64,000 nucleotides of DNA from Archegozetes longisetosus (lineage: Eukaryota > Arthropoda > Arachnida > Sarcoptiformes > Trhypochthoniidae), in contig JAEMBT020000005.1 in NCBI GenBank assembly GCA_018873245.2, positions 13,066,001 through 13,130,000 on the forward strand, read 5' to 3'. The notes below the pieces were generated by a model. The model searched no databases and was not told the origin of the DNA. It saw only the letters and a program-made list of their open reading frames with translations. Positions within the stretch are counted from its first letter, which is position 1. Every line of letters starts with the position of its first letter. A program made the translations under genes and the position numbers. Below are positions 25,211 to 39,200 of this stretch, piece by piece.

Positions 25211-26230
25211 GTGTTGTGTGTCTTAGGCATACAAACTCCAAGCCAAACTATCAAAAGCTTTTTCATTTGCAGTGTGTTTTCGTTTCAGATCTTTAGCTCT
25301 TTTCAATCTTTAAAATAGTTTACACTTTCAAACCATTTTTCAGTCATTGCACACAACTTGTGTTATTTCTAGTTAACTCTTTTGTGTTTTTTAAATTGAT
25401 TTTCAATTCAATTAAGAGATGTTTTGATCAAATTTTCGGTCAAATCAGAGCGAAAAGTTTGGATTTATTAATATTTTTGTGAAGTTTTCATTATTTATTT
25501 GTGAATATTTTTACGTTAGATGAAGAAAAAAGTTTTCAGCATTTAATGTGAGTTTAATTCTGAAAATCAATTGAAGATTTGATTTGATTGTGATTTTACT
25601 AATAAAATATCGAAGTGTTTACTAAAAATATATCAACAAAACTATGTTTTGAAAGACTTTAACCGCAAGAAAATTAAGTGAGCAAAACAAAAAAGTTATG
25701 GTTTTCTTGATTTAAAGCCTTGTTAATAAAAATTCAAATAACATTTTCATTCGAGTTGATTGTTTACAAAAGTTTTTTATACTTTGTTTGGCCAAATGCA
25801 AACAAATTGTCTTCTGTTTTTGAACAAAATGCAAAAATTGAAATGAAGTTCAGATTTGTTTAGCGGCAAAAGTATTTTCAAACGTCTGTTTGACTTAACG
25901 ATTAAATGCTAAAAAGTGTTTTTGTAGTTTTAAGAGAACAATTATTTATGTGTTTTTACTTCTATTTCTAATTGTCATTACAGACATGTGCCATTCATTT
26001 GTTGTGTAACCAATTAATTATATTCACTATAAGAAAAAGTTTCAAATTATTGTGAGTTAAAAATGAGATATCTTTTATTGTGTTCATTAAGTGATGTTTT
26101 TCAACGAAAATTACATTTTTCTAAACTTAAATACTTATAAAAAGTACTCAATAAGTAGTGAAAAATGTGATGATTATTGTCAACGATTAATGTATTTATT
26201 TTCAATAATTAATTTAATTGATTATTGTTA

Positions 26231-27244
26231 TGATAATGGATGCGAACCGATTGAAAGAGTTAGAAGAGGTTTGTATTGAACGCATTTTTACTATTAACTG
26301 TTTAATTAAGTACTATATTTTAATATAAATTCTTTTCAAGTCTATTAAACTTATGGCTATTTTTATCGTAACTTCAGTTCAAACTTTTTCTTTAAACTCA
26401 ACTCAACTGAACATAACTTTTATTCATAGCATTTGATTGAGACATTGAATAATCGATTATTTCATACGATTTAGTATTGAATAAAATGATTATTTGATAA
26501 GAAAATTGTTGAGAATCTATCAGAAACCTGAAGGTTTCAAGTTATCAAAGTTTAGATTTTTTATCTGTAAGTTCAAAAGTTCTGAAATTGAAAACTACCC
26601 TAAAGTTTTAATACTCTTTGAACGTTTGAACGTGTTTACAGATCCTTTTATTCATAAGTGTTTAGTGATATCATATAAACAAAAATTATTAATCACCATA
26701 ATGTCAAACAATCCAAAAGAGAGAAGTTATTAAATGCAGAACTGATTAACTATTTATTACGATTGCTTCTTTATAAACATGATTATTATTATGTTTATAG
26801 CATTAATAAAAAAAGAAGTTTTAAAAAAGATTTTTCTTTATCATTAAGTATTATATAATTTTTTTATTTATAAACTACTTGTTGTTTTAGTATTTGGGAA
26901 CACCTGTATAGGTATGTGAAGCAAAGGTGGCCTCAGAAGAAGCGGCACTAAGAACTAGCTTACATGTTAACTATGTTAAGGTCGTTCCTATATTTAGATT
27001 TTTTCGCTCTTTCTTAAAACTACGAGTTCTAACCAGTAGTTTTTGCCTAAGATATCAAATTACTTATAACTCAAATAATAATAATAATAAGACCGGTGTA
27101 TGCAATAGAGAATAGTGTTTTCTCGCAGAAAACCAGAGGAGAAGTCAGACACTCTAACTAATTTAGTTCAAAGGAGTTATGTTATAGCTTTATTAGAATA
27201 GCAGTTAACACATTCTCGAATATTTCTGTTAATTTTCTATTGCA

Positions 27245-27279
<35 letters not shown>

Positions 27280-30200
27280 TATTCATTTGTTTCATTATAA
27301 GTTTTGAATATATAACAGAAATATATGTAATATTAATGCCCTTAAGTTAAGAAGTTGAACCCTATTATTATTATGTTATTTGATTTCTTTTTGCCTGCTT
27401 CTTTTCTCAAAAATGCTTGGTTTATGTCGCTGTGGACTTTATCTATTTTTCTCTTATTTGTTCCCCCGTATAGTTAGTTAGCATTATTTTGAATTTATAA
27501 TTATCATCGTTTCCTCAATTTGTTTCAAACTTTCAAAGACTTACAATTGAAAAAACTATTTATATATTTGTAGTCTTTTCTTATGATAATCTTCGGGTTC
27601 GGCGCTTTTAGGATAACTAACTTTTTCTACTGTTCCCCTCATTGGTATAAGGATGTGATTATTGTTTCAAATTAAAATTAAGAAAATTATTAACATTTTT
27701 ACTGCCCTTTTATTATAAAAAAACAATTTTCATGTCAACAAATATATAATCTTAATACTTACCAGTCTATTTAGAATTAGATATATTTAATTGCAAAATA
27801 TTTCACAATAATTTGATTGGTAATTGACTTGGAAGCGGAAATCTTATTAATAATATTTATACTAAGTTTTAATATAATAAGTTAGTGCACTTCAATTGTT
27901 GACACTTAACCAAAAGCTGCGTCATACATAGTATAACTTGTTCAGTCGAAATACAGTTAAACTGATAATTGAATACTAGTGTGATTTATTTTGCTGACTA
28001 AACAATATTTCAATGTTCTACTAGTACTCTAAGTCACATTTAAGAAAATCAGTATAAGTTTTCAGTTCGAGAGGAAGATAAATAAATCATAAAACTTATG
28101 AAACAAGTTTCATTCACAATAACAATGCGCAAAAGTGTGATTGGTTTGTGTAAAAGTTCGTTAATTAATTTGAATATTTTATTTTTGAATAGCCTCTAAG
28201 TCAATAGTATTTTATAGTGAATATTATGTGCAGTATTATTAAGTCATAATTCCCTTATTATTCACACCATAGCCTAATATACGCATCCAATAGTGAAATG
28301 GTTATTGTCCTCAAAAAAATTTCAGCTTTAAGTCAGCTTCAGGTTTGCCTTTTAGTAAAGTAAAAAACTTCTTCTACAAGATCCGCATCGGGAGTACTGA
28401 TGCGCTACTGTACTAGTAATTAATACATTAATTATAACTGGTTTCTGTTTTCTTGAATAAATTGATTATTGATACGAACAAAAATATAGATATTTTGCCT
28501 CTTCTTATGAAATACAAGTTTTTTCCAGAAAACCGACATTAATTCACTTTTTCTTTAAGCTTCACTAAAATTATAATTTTGGGTAAAAGTTATCTTCAGT
28601 TTCAGAATAAGGTTTCACTTATTTATCTCAATTCATTTTGTTATGTTTTCGAGAAAATACTTTTGACAAATTTTTATTTCTGATAAAACTTAGGAGAAAT
28701 GTTTAAACTTGATCACATTTTGAGAAGATGCTCGTGAAAAAGATTTACATTTGTTAAGAAATTTCTGGAAAATCTTTTACTTTTTGATAGATCTCGAAAT
28801 GTGACAAAACTTGTGTTGCAAACTTGCGAAAATAGGTCTACTTTTGAAAATGAGACACTGAATAGCATCTGAATTTAATCAATTTATTGATTCCTAAGCT
28901 TGCATATTCTGTTTAAGGTTAAAAGTCTTAGGAAAATTGAACTTTTAGTTTAATATAAAATGATTTGCATCGAACATAAAGCATGAATTATTATATTTTT
29001 TTCGGTTCCCAAAATCAAGTTAACCTTCAAGAGGTCGCTTTCAAATCGCTTGAACTCGTTTTTCGTTCATAGAAAAGATTTCTAAAGAACTTTTTTTCTT
29101 ATCCCATTGTAATGCATTGTCGAACCAGGAATTCAAACATTTGATTGCCTTAAACCTAATTCTCGAGAAGTTTCTCCATTTTATTCTATGGAAAATATTT
29201 TTCAGACTGTAATTGAGTTCATTCAATAGGCTATTAAATGAATAATACTTTTGGTTCTCATCGCTTCTTAACGTCAATTAAGTCTGACTTTCATTTTATA
29301 AAAAGTTTGAGAAAAATCAAATCCTATTCTTGATGGAAAAAATATTATTTTCTCATAACTTTCAAGTGCTTTACTTATAAATTGATCAAAAACAAAATAC
29401 TGAATCCAAAAAGTATAACTTTTTTCGTAAGATAAATGTTTGCTTCAATTAAAGCTAACTTTGACTTGATAAAACGTCTGAGAAAATGAAATCCTTAATG
29501 AAATTAAGAAAATTGTCTTTTCCCAAGAGCTCAAATTTTGATGTAACAAATTAGCCAAAAATCAGAAGCTTTTTTCAATACTGAGTACGAAAAGAAGCAT
29601 AACTTTTTCACAAGTCAAGCACTTCAAGCAATCAAATCCTATTCTAAATGAACAAAATATCATTTCCTCATAAGTTTAATGTCTGTTATTGATGATATTA
29701 TCTGAAAACAAAATACTACCTGAATACTGAGCCTTCAAAAATATACTTTTTCTCATAAGATAGATGTTTAGTTAGCATAACTTTTAAGAGCACTTAAAGT
29801 TGAAGTTGATGTCAAATTATTGACTTATCTTTTCTGAAAAAATAGTTGGGCATCGAATTGGAGACAACAACTACAATTTCATCGACAAGCAGTACAAATA
29901 CAACAAAAAATCAATTTATGGACCGGATTCGTGCCGCGTCGCAATCACTACAGTCCGGCGATTATACTACTGCTATCAGACTATATACAGAGGCATTAAA
30001 ATTAGACGAACATAACTATGTTTTATATGGTAATCGTTCGGCGGCTTATTGTCGAATCGGCAAATTTACGAAAGCGTTACAGGATGCCATCAAAGCAAGA
30101 GAGTTGAACCCTAATTGGAGTAAAGCTTACTACAGACAAGGAATTGCCTTACAGGTTATTATTTTATGCTTAACTTTTTTAAATTCTTTTATTTATATCC

Positions 30201-33200
30201 TTATGGATTATTACTATAGCTTTTGTGCATTAGTTACTCATTTTGTTTTTAGTTTTTTTTAAACTTATCAACTTTTTACTCTATATTTTATTCTAATTTC
30301 AATAGCAATACTTTGAGGCATAACTTCGCTAATACTCTTTTTTCATAGCACTTCATATAAGTTTCTATACCTAGTATTTAATTGAGATACAGAATAATCT
30401 ATTATTCCATATGATTTACTATTGAATTAAATAGTTACTTGATGAGAAAATATTTCAAAATCGTAAAGTTTAGAGCCTCTTCAAGTCTTCAGACTTTCAG
30501 CTCAAAACTATCCCTAAATTGAAAATTTGTAATGTTTATACCCTTGCTCTAAATATTTGACTCAAGCTCTTAGTGCTATTCGTATGAATTTTAATCTACC
30601 GTTGATTATAAAAAAAAATGAGAAATTTGACATCTTTTTACGACTTAACTAATATCCGATTTAGTAAAACATGAGTTCATAGATAAGATGGATTTTTGTA
30701 TGAACTATGAATAGTTTAAATACTAGAAACTCATTTGAGTGAAAAGTGGTTTTGAGAGAAAAATTGAATCATATGTTGGACTGAAATGTTCAATTAATAA
30801 TTGATAAAATGAGAAAATATTTGTCCCTATAAGCGACGCAAAACCTGGAGAATTACTGATCGATTATAAACAAGTTTATAAACAATCGTTTTAAATAAAA
30901 AAGATTTCTATCTCAAATGATATGAGTTTTCGATCATAAATGAGGATAAAGTGTGACATTAATCTCTCTATTATAAAGAATCATAAGATTTATGCCTTGT
31001 ATTTGAAACGGATTATGTATAATAAAGTTTGTAATATTTGGCTCTTACATAGATTTGATCATATATTTAAAGCGTTGAAAGCCTTTCAAAAAACACATTG
31101 TCTGAAAGGCATCCAACCCTATGACAGTTTTAAAGTATTTTTCGAGTGCAGCTTAAGCCTTAAAGAATTCCGCTTCAAGTTCACTATTAAGATACATCAA
31201 ACTCTTCAACATTTACTTAAAGCATTCAAATTTGATTCTCATTTCTAGTGGTTATTCAGGATTTGTGTGAATATTTTCAGCCAAAATTACTGCACATTTT
31301 GTTCGATATGTTCAAAATTGATGTCAATTTGAAAACTTTTGTCAGTCGTTCATATCTAACGCAAACTTTAATAGCTGATAAGCGAATAACTTCTAGGTTA
31401 CATAGTTTTGCTATTTTGCGTAAATTCTTAATGTTTAACATAAGATGAATAGTATTTTAAAACTTTTTCGATGATTAGTAGATTTTTCTCTAACGTCTGT
31501 TATGTAATTGAATACAAAACCAGACAATAATTTGTCATAAAATCAAATCTATTCATACCTATGATGAAAGGAGAAAAATTGAGTCACAAATTATAAACAC
31601 CTAATTGCGAAAAGAATTTTGAAGTAAAAAAGGTGATATTTTATTTAGAAAACTTGAGGCTCATTCAAATATTTGATGGCTAAACATAAAAAGCAAAACA
31701 TTTTTCTTTTTATTGAGCCACAAGAACAAAGTTTGAGATTGTGATAAAAATATATTATCTCTAATTTGTTTATTGTCATTAATTTGCTGCCGAATACTCG
31801 AATACTCGAATACTCGGCAAGACATTAAATAGAGGGACTTAATCGCGTTCATTGATCTTCACTTTTAAAGAAGTGATTTCTATCAGACTCAACACTTTCA
31901 ACAATAAATAAAATTGTCTGAAGAAAAACTATAAAATATGTAAAATAGTTGCATATCTATTAACTTCTGTAACTTATTTCCAGTTAGTATATAAAAACGT
32001 TCAGTCATTAGAAGATTATTGCTAACCAGCCTTTTCAGAGATGTTTGTATGACTTGAATCTGAAAATACCCGACAATCAAAATAATATTAAATAAATGAA
32101 TTTTAGTCAATTTTAAGACTCCTTTTTGCTTCTTATGCGAACCTTTATGTTTATGTACATCTAGTTAAGAGACTTGAAAAGCTTACTGTAAATAACTATA
32201 AATCTCTATATAATCTCTTCAATGATAATTATCAATAAACATAAATCTTTCGGATTCTTTAAAAACAAGAGTCGAAAAATCTGTTTCACTTATGTTTCTT
32301 ATTTCAATTCATTTGGCGCAATCGGCTCACAAGTCTCTCAAAATTTATGTTCAGTTTCACTCGAATTGACGTCAATTAATCATAGATCAAATTTTTACCA
32401 TTTTATTATTAAGTTATTTATTTGAAATATTTTGGATTAATTTCTTGTTTACATTTATCTAGGGTGAATGCATAGAAAATTTTTAGGCTTTTATCTTAAG
32501 CTTTGATCTCTTGAAAAGTCCCTACTTCTTGGAATTACTATTTATTGTTTAGTTAAATCAAAGTCATTATATATGCTTTAAATCGTTAATTATTTTTGTT
32601 TTAGTACCTTTTCCTCTTTGAATAAATTATTCAAGTTTGTGTTCGTAAGATGTTAGCTTTGTTGATCAAAGATATTAAATAGTGTTGCTTTAAGGTTGGC
32701 AAAAATCAACAATATATCTATATAGAAAGTTTTAGTTCATCAACTGTTAGAACTGTTAGCTTAGACTTCAGTTTGTACTTTTTTTGCTGCAAGCTCGAAC
32801 TTGAAGCTCGAGTTTTTCAACTTATGCTTATCTACAGGGTTGTATAAAACTTTTGTGAAAGATGCAGAAAAAATCTATTATCGTAAGTTGATTTACTTCT
32901 ATCTTAGGTTTTTTTATTATCTTAAAAGCAACACTTTATCAAAATTGATTTTTCAAAAAAAAAAAATTAGAAAGATGTGGTATTTAGTTATCTCACTTGC
33001 AATTATGCTCGATTGAAACTTTAATGAATGAAAAAAAATTTAGTTTAACTAATGATCAAATATTTATAGTATTTTATGTTCTTAAATGTATTTTGTAAGT
33101 CATATCTAGTAGAATTTAGATTAACTCATTTCTTGATCTTTGTCTAAAATTAATTTACTGTAATAAAAGATTCAAAATTGGCAACAAAATTTTGATTTAT

Positions 33201-36200
33201 ATCAAAATTTCATTCTAATCGATAGCTTCAAACATATTTTCCAGCAAAAATAATAAGATGAGAGACTATCTTACTATTTATTGGAAACAATTGATAATAA
33301 TTTTCTACTAACTCTAAAATATGTGCAGTATTTGAAAATATGTGACTAAAAGGAAAAGATGTTACAATTGAAAGGACAAATTTAATGAAGATAGCTATTT
33401 ATTAGAGTTTGCAATTCTTGTTTTGCTCATTGTATAGTATATGGTTGAATATGATTGTTATACATCTAGTTAAAAAACCAGTTACCACTTAAATAAAGTT
33501 AATAAATATTTTCGCCAAATGCTTTGCCATTTTTCTCTAAATATTTTCCACCAAATAAATTATATGTAAATTAATTCTTCGTTTCTGATCAAGCATTTCT
33601 TTTAATTCTAGGGTACATTCAGTTTGATTGATTTTAAGAGTTCTCTAGAAGTTGCAAAATTAATGCGACAATTTTCATATCATGTTTGCAAACATTTCTA
33701 GCCATGAATTTACAACTTGTTAATTGAGAGGAAAAAATTTGAAACTTTTTAGTTGAGACAAATTTATAGCTTTTCAAATTGATAGCAACACTACCGGTAT
33801 TCAATACAAAGCCTATATTGAGATGATTTTTTGTTCAGTGTTTGTTAGCTTTGGATTGAGTGTTAAATCAGTCCGCTATCTGTCAACAAAATCAATGGAT
33901 ATGCTTGAAAGTTGCGAAACTTTGTTCAACAGTAATATTATATCTCATATTGAGAGATATCTTATTAAACACGTAAAAAATATCGATAAAACTTGACACT
34001 ATCTCAAAATAAACATTTGTTAAACTCTTCAAACGTGAACTTAAATACTATAACCCACAAAAATCTAGAATTACAAGAATAAAACTGTTTTGAAAAACTT
34101 ATAATTAGATTGTATATAAATAACATTTATATATCTCTCGCGGAACATCCTCTTCGCCTAACCAGTGGCTCCTAATCCTGTCTCTCTATTTCGATTATTA
34201 GTGTTAGAGGTGACGAAATAGAGTGAAAATTACTTCGTCTATCTATTAATGTTAATACAACTCGTATTCACATTTCTGATCCGAGAAATAAAATAGAAAA
34301 GCCTAAACTTGAGCTTCGTGTTCAAGTTGTCCACGATGTCTCCTAGAGGGGTATCAATGAAAAGTATTCGCAAATATTTGGGTCCATTTCCTCTTCAAAT
34401 GATCGCATCCTTTTTTGCATATGTGACAAATGCTATAATAATATGTAGTAATAATAATATAGTATTACTTATAGAAGAAACTCATTTATAAAAATGAAAA
34501 TAACTTTTTAGAAATTGATTGCACGATTAATTAGACTCTTATTTAAATATAAATCATTTATACTTTCAAACTACAAATTAAATCATTTTTCATAAGTAAT
34601 AGAATGAGAATTTTTTTCGTTAATTTGCATTAAGAATGTTAAATAAACATTTCTTTTATCTGTTTTATAATGAATGAGATCCAAAAACTATTCATTTTTT
34701 AATCTGAAAATTTGTTTGAATTATTTTTTCAAAATGATTGTGATTTGAAATTGACTTTTTTCATTGAAAAATTGCTGAACATTATTTTCCATGAAAATGA
34801 AACCTAAAATCAAATTTTTCTCTAAATCGAACATCTGTTTATATTACTTTCGACAAAGGATATAATCTGACATTTTTTCTGAGCTAAACAGTGAATAAAA
34901 TGCTTTTCCATAATCAACAAGATTGTAAAATTTTCATTTTTGCTATCGTATAGTGTCTACGAAGATATCCGGACGCATTAGCGGCCTTTGCGTCAGGTCT
35001 GGCACAAGACAGTAAATCAGTGCAACTATTATCAGGTTTTGTGGAGACAGCCATGAAATCTCCATTAAGAGCAACATTAGAGCCAACTTATCGACAATTG
35101 CAAGTGATGAGCTTTGATAAGTCGCCGTTTGTCATAACTTCGGTAGTTGGACAAGAACTACTGGCGTCTGGGCATTACGCGGCAGCTGTTGTTGTACTGG
35201 AATCGTCGCTAAAAATCGGTTCATGTTCCCTCAAATTAAGAGGTTCTGTATTTTCAGCCCTAAGTTCTGCCTATTGGGCGCTCAATAATCTGGATAAAGC
35301 TATTTCTTATATGCAACAAGACCTACAGGTATAGTATATATTAAGTTTAACTTTATTATTGTTCACATCTTTGAAAGTAACTAAAAATTGAACTTGTTTT
35401 GGCAATCAAAAATGTTCTCTTAATTAGATATGATTGAAATTACTTATTTTTTATTGCAGTTAAGTATGCTTTTAGTTTAGAATTTATGGAATTTCTGTCA
35501 TGTTTTCTCAAGTCATATCTAATAAGCTGAAAAATATAAGACTTTTATCATAAGCAAAACAGCAGATAATGAGCAGAATTTTAAAATTTTTCTAGTAATA
35601 GATAGAGGTTTTGAGTCAACAATTTATGTTTTTTTACTCCAAGGACTGCTTATTATTGAACTTTTTTTATTGATTGGAATCTATCATTTCAGCATATCGA
35701 GTAATCAATTAATCTAATATCAGATTTTAATAAATATCTATTAAAATACTAGTCCGAAAATTTGTTGACAAAAATTATCTGCTCAAAATTTAAACTTAAA
35801 TCTATAAGAATTTAATTTCTAACCAATTTTCTGGGAATCTTCAAACCTAAAGGTGGCAAAATCTCTGGGCGACAGCTTAGGTGAATGTCGAGCACATGGA
35901 AATCTCGGTTCAGCTTATTTCGCAAAATGCAACTATAAGGAGGCATTAGCTTCACATAGGTACCAATTAGTACTGGCCATGAAAGGCAAACACACACCAC
36001 AGGCAGCACTCGCTCTCACATCGTTAGGTCATGTCTACTCAGCGATTGGTGATATAAACAATGCATTGGCAAGTCATAAACAGTGTCTCCAACTGGTCAG
36101 GCAGATCGGAGACCCGTTAGCCGAAGCGCGAGAGATCGGGAATGTTGGGGCTGTATATCTAGCTTCTGGAGATTTCGACAAAGCTATTGAATGCCATTTA

Positions 36201-39200
36201 GAACATGTTAAGTTAGCGAAACTGCTGGGCAATAAAGCTGAAGAAGCTCGAGCTTACTCTAACTTAGGTTTGTTTGAAATATTTAAACTAATAAACTCAT
36301 AGATTTCTAAAGACACAATTTTGAGACTTATATTCAGGCTTAGGTCTGATTTTTACCTAAATACTGTTGCAGATCATGTTTATTAATATTTAATGATTTT
36401 ATGTGAATACGCGATAAGAATTTCAACAATGTGAGCAGTATTTACAGCAATACTAAAGACGAAATCAAACTAAAGCCTATTTATCTGTTCTCGAAGACTC
36501 ACTTCATAACCAAATTTCTGATTAATTTCTTGCAATAATTAGGATCTGCTCATCACTATCGCCGAAACTACGAGCAAGCTATACAATTCCACGAACAAGT
36601 CCTTCGTATATCACAAGAGATCGGCGATCGCACTATCGAAGCAAAAGCGTTCGCAGGTTTAGGTCACGCGTCCCGATGTATGGGGGATCTCATACAAGCC
36701 AAACGATGGCACGAAAGACAATTGGACATTGCTCTGGTCATGAAAGATAAATTAGGTGAAGGTCGGGCTTGTTCTAACTTAGGAATTGTCTACCAACTAT
36801 TAGGTAATTAAAACCACTAAGTAATAGGTTTATACTAAGATTTTTTGTTAACTTTATTCGGTTTAACATTTGACGGTTGTGTGAAAAACCAGACATGTCA
36901 CTAGTTTCACAGTATGCACTTAACGCGTTCTTAAACCAAAATACCTCTTTTGCTATTATATAAATTGTTAGCAATTACTTAATTATTTCCGCTCATTATG
37001 TTAATGAAGAGCGCATCTGGTGTTCAAGTTTTTCTTTTTTGTTTTTCACCTGTTTTTACATAATATTTCAATTTTTTCACCACTTAAACTTTCAACACAT
37101 AAATCTTTTTACTTTTTCTGTATCAGTGCTTAGGACTTAACCTTTTCTCTTGTTAACAATTAAGATGTCATGTGAGATATCTATCTAATTACCGACTATT
37201 ACATCAAGTTTCAGAAGTTTGTTATTTTAAACTTTTAATTCTCAAACTTTTGTCTGATTTGCGACATCTTCACTGGACTTCAGAATGAAATATGAGATAA
37301 TTCTAACGTTTCAAAGTCTGAGATGTGAAAAGTAAAAAATTTATAAAAAACTACATAAATCATTATTCAAAGAGTCATGAAAGGAGTACGATCTCAGTCT
37401 ATATTAAAGGCAATTATGCAAAAATTGTCAGCTTCTCATTGTCTCATATGATGACAGCTTTTACTCGCATACCAAATATAGGATATTTTCAGTCAATTAC
37501 CATTACTTTACATCTAGTTATAAACTTTCTTTTACTCATTTATCTACTTTTTGGGATGAATGAGATGTGAAAAATAGTTTAGAGTTAGTTAAATCTATGT
37601 GACAACCTCCGAACATATGATATTTGTGAAGCGAAAGTTTAATAAATTATTTGTTATCAAAACTGATTGAGTGCAAAAGAATCTAAAGAAAATTCAAATT
37701 TCTAAACAGTTTAATATAAAAGCGATACAGTATTTGATGATTGGAGCCACTAATTTGTTAATCTAAAGTGAAAATCTCCTAAAGTATTGAGTCTGTCTTT
37801 TTTAATACTGGTTGTGATTATTCAAAGTCACTGACAAAGTGTTTGGACTTTCGATAATTTGCAATATGGACGAATTGAATTTAAGCTGCTTTTGCATTCA
37901 GTTTAGACTGAAATCATGCGAAATCGCATGTCTTTCATTAATTTAATTGCTTATTCATCCGACTCTAAAATAAATTAAAAACTATAAATAAGAACTTGAT
38001 CTGAAAAGTTCTCGGAATAAGAAAAACAGTCACTTTGTGTCACATAAACCGCTTGATTATCAATTCAAACCTTAATTATTATAAATTGAAATTCAAAGCG
38101 TTAATGCGTTAAATAATTGGTTTAGAATAAATGTTTAGACCATTGAATGATTTAATTTTTCAATTAATAAGAGAAAAAAACTTTTCTCATAAATAACTCC
38201 TATTAATCAAAAACCTGATTAACATCTGAATAGAGCTTGAGATAATTCTGACTGAGGACTGTTTCTCATACTTCCTGAGCTAATAACGCATAGAGTTTGA
38301 ACAAAGCAAATTTTTCAAGCTTATTTCTTGGCTTTAGTTCAATTGCATCTAAAATACTGTTAAAGATGATGCTCACTACTAATATTTGAAGAGTTTAAGC
38401 GAGTGAGCGGTAGCTCTTATTTTGTATTGATTAATCTTAGTTTAAATTCGAGTCACACTTTACAATACTTGATGAAAAATCTAAATAGCCTATGAAGCTA
38501 AGTCCTAATTTGAACTAAAATCTATTTTTTAGTTAGCAAAAACTGATTTATTAAATTTCATAATCATACTCACTATCAATACGTGATGAGTTCAAGCATG
38601 ATAGCACTCCTTCAATATCACTAAACCTTAGCTCAAACATCAGTAGAATTTAGAGCGATCATTTATGTAAAATCGAAATAAAGTCTACTTTTCTGTGCAC
38701 AGTTCATTAAACAGTTCATTTTTTCACTAATATCTTGTTATAAGCTCAAATCAAAGTCTATTAGAGTTCATTCTTAATAACTTAACTTAATTAATGTGTG
38801 AACAGGTGATTATGACGGGGCTCTTAAGCTTCACTGGTCTCATCTGACAATCTCGAAACAGCTGAACGATTCCGCGGGAATGGGTCGCGCGTACGGCAAT
38901 ATCGGTAACGCATACTCATCATTAAAACAATACGAGGAAGCAATCAAATACCATAAACAGGAACTTCAGATATCTAAAGAAGTTCACGATCGCGGAGCCG
39001 AGGCCTCGACTCATGGAAATCTAGCAGTCGCTTATCAGGCGATAGGAATGTGTGAAATGGCTTTAACTCACTATCATTTGCATCTGAATGTAGCCAAAGA
39101 AATGAAAGACTGCAATAGTGAAGCGTGTGCTCTTTGCAATCTAGGTATTAATCAACTAATTAATCTGAAAATTTTCTCACTTTCGAGATGTCTAATTATA

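Larger units (their letters stand above)
30155..34953 (+). other. Long intron 2 of TTC28
   Basis: 4.8 kb of AT-rich intron. It contains the second copy of an interspersed repeat (about 30374-30540), an ATG-started 102-codon frame at 30940-31248 with no recognisable family, an 8-base tandem repeat at 31791 and a GC-richer patch at about 34135-34360. I do not support a nested gene here. Confidence 0.6.

Noticed and set aside
26091-26279. 62-codon frame overlapping the first TTC28 exon
   Set aside because: Using this frame to donor 26269 gives phase 1, which cannot join exon 2 (phase 0). The MDANRLKELEE frame does join.
26494-26733. Open frame MIRKLLRIYQKPEG in TTC28 intron 1
   Set aside because: It starts at TTG and overlaps the interspersed repeat shared with intron 2, so it is not evidence of a gene.
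29041-29277. 78-codon minus-strand frame in TTC28 intron 1
   Set aside because: It starts at TTG, has no family signature and abuts the minisatellite, so it is most likely a chance frame.
30940-31448. Two adjacent open frames in TTC28 intron 2
   Set aside because: An ATG and 102 codons, but residue use reflects AT-rich intron DNA and no domain is visible. The next frame is unrelated.
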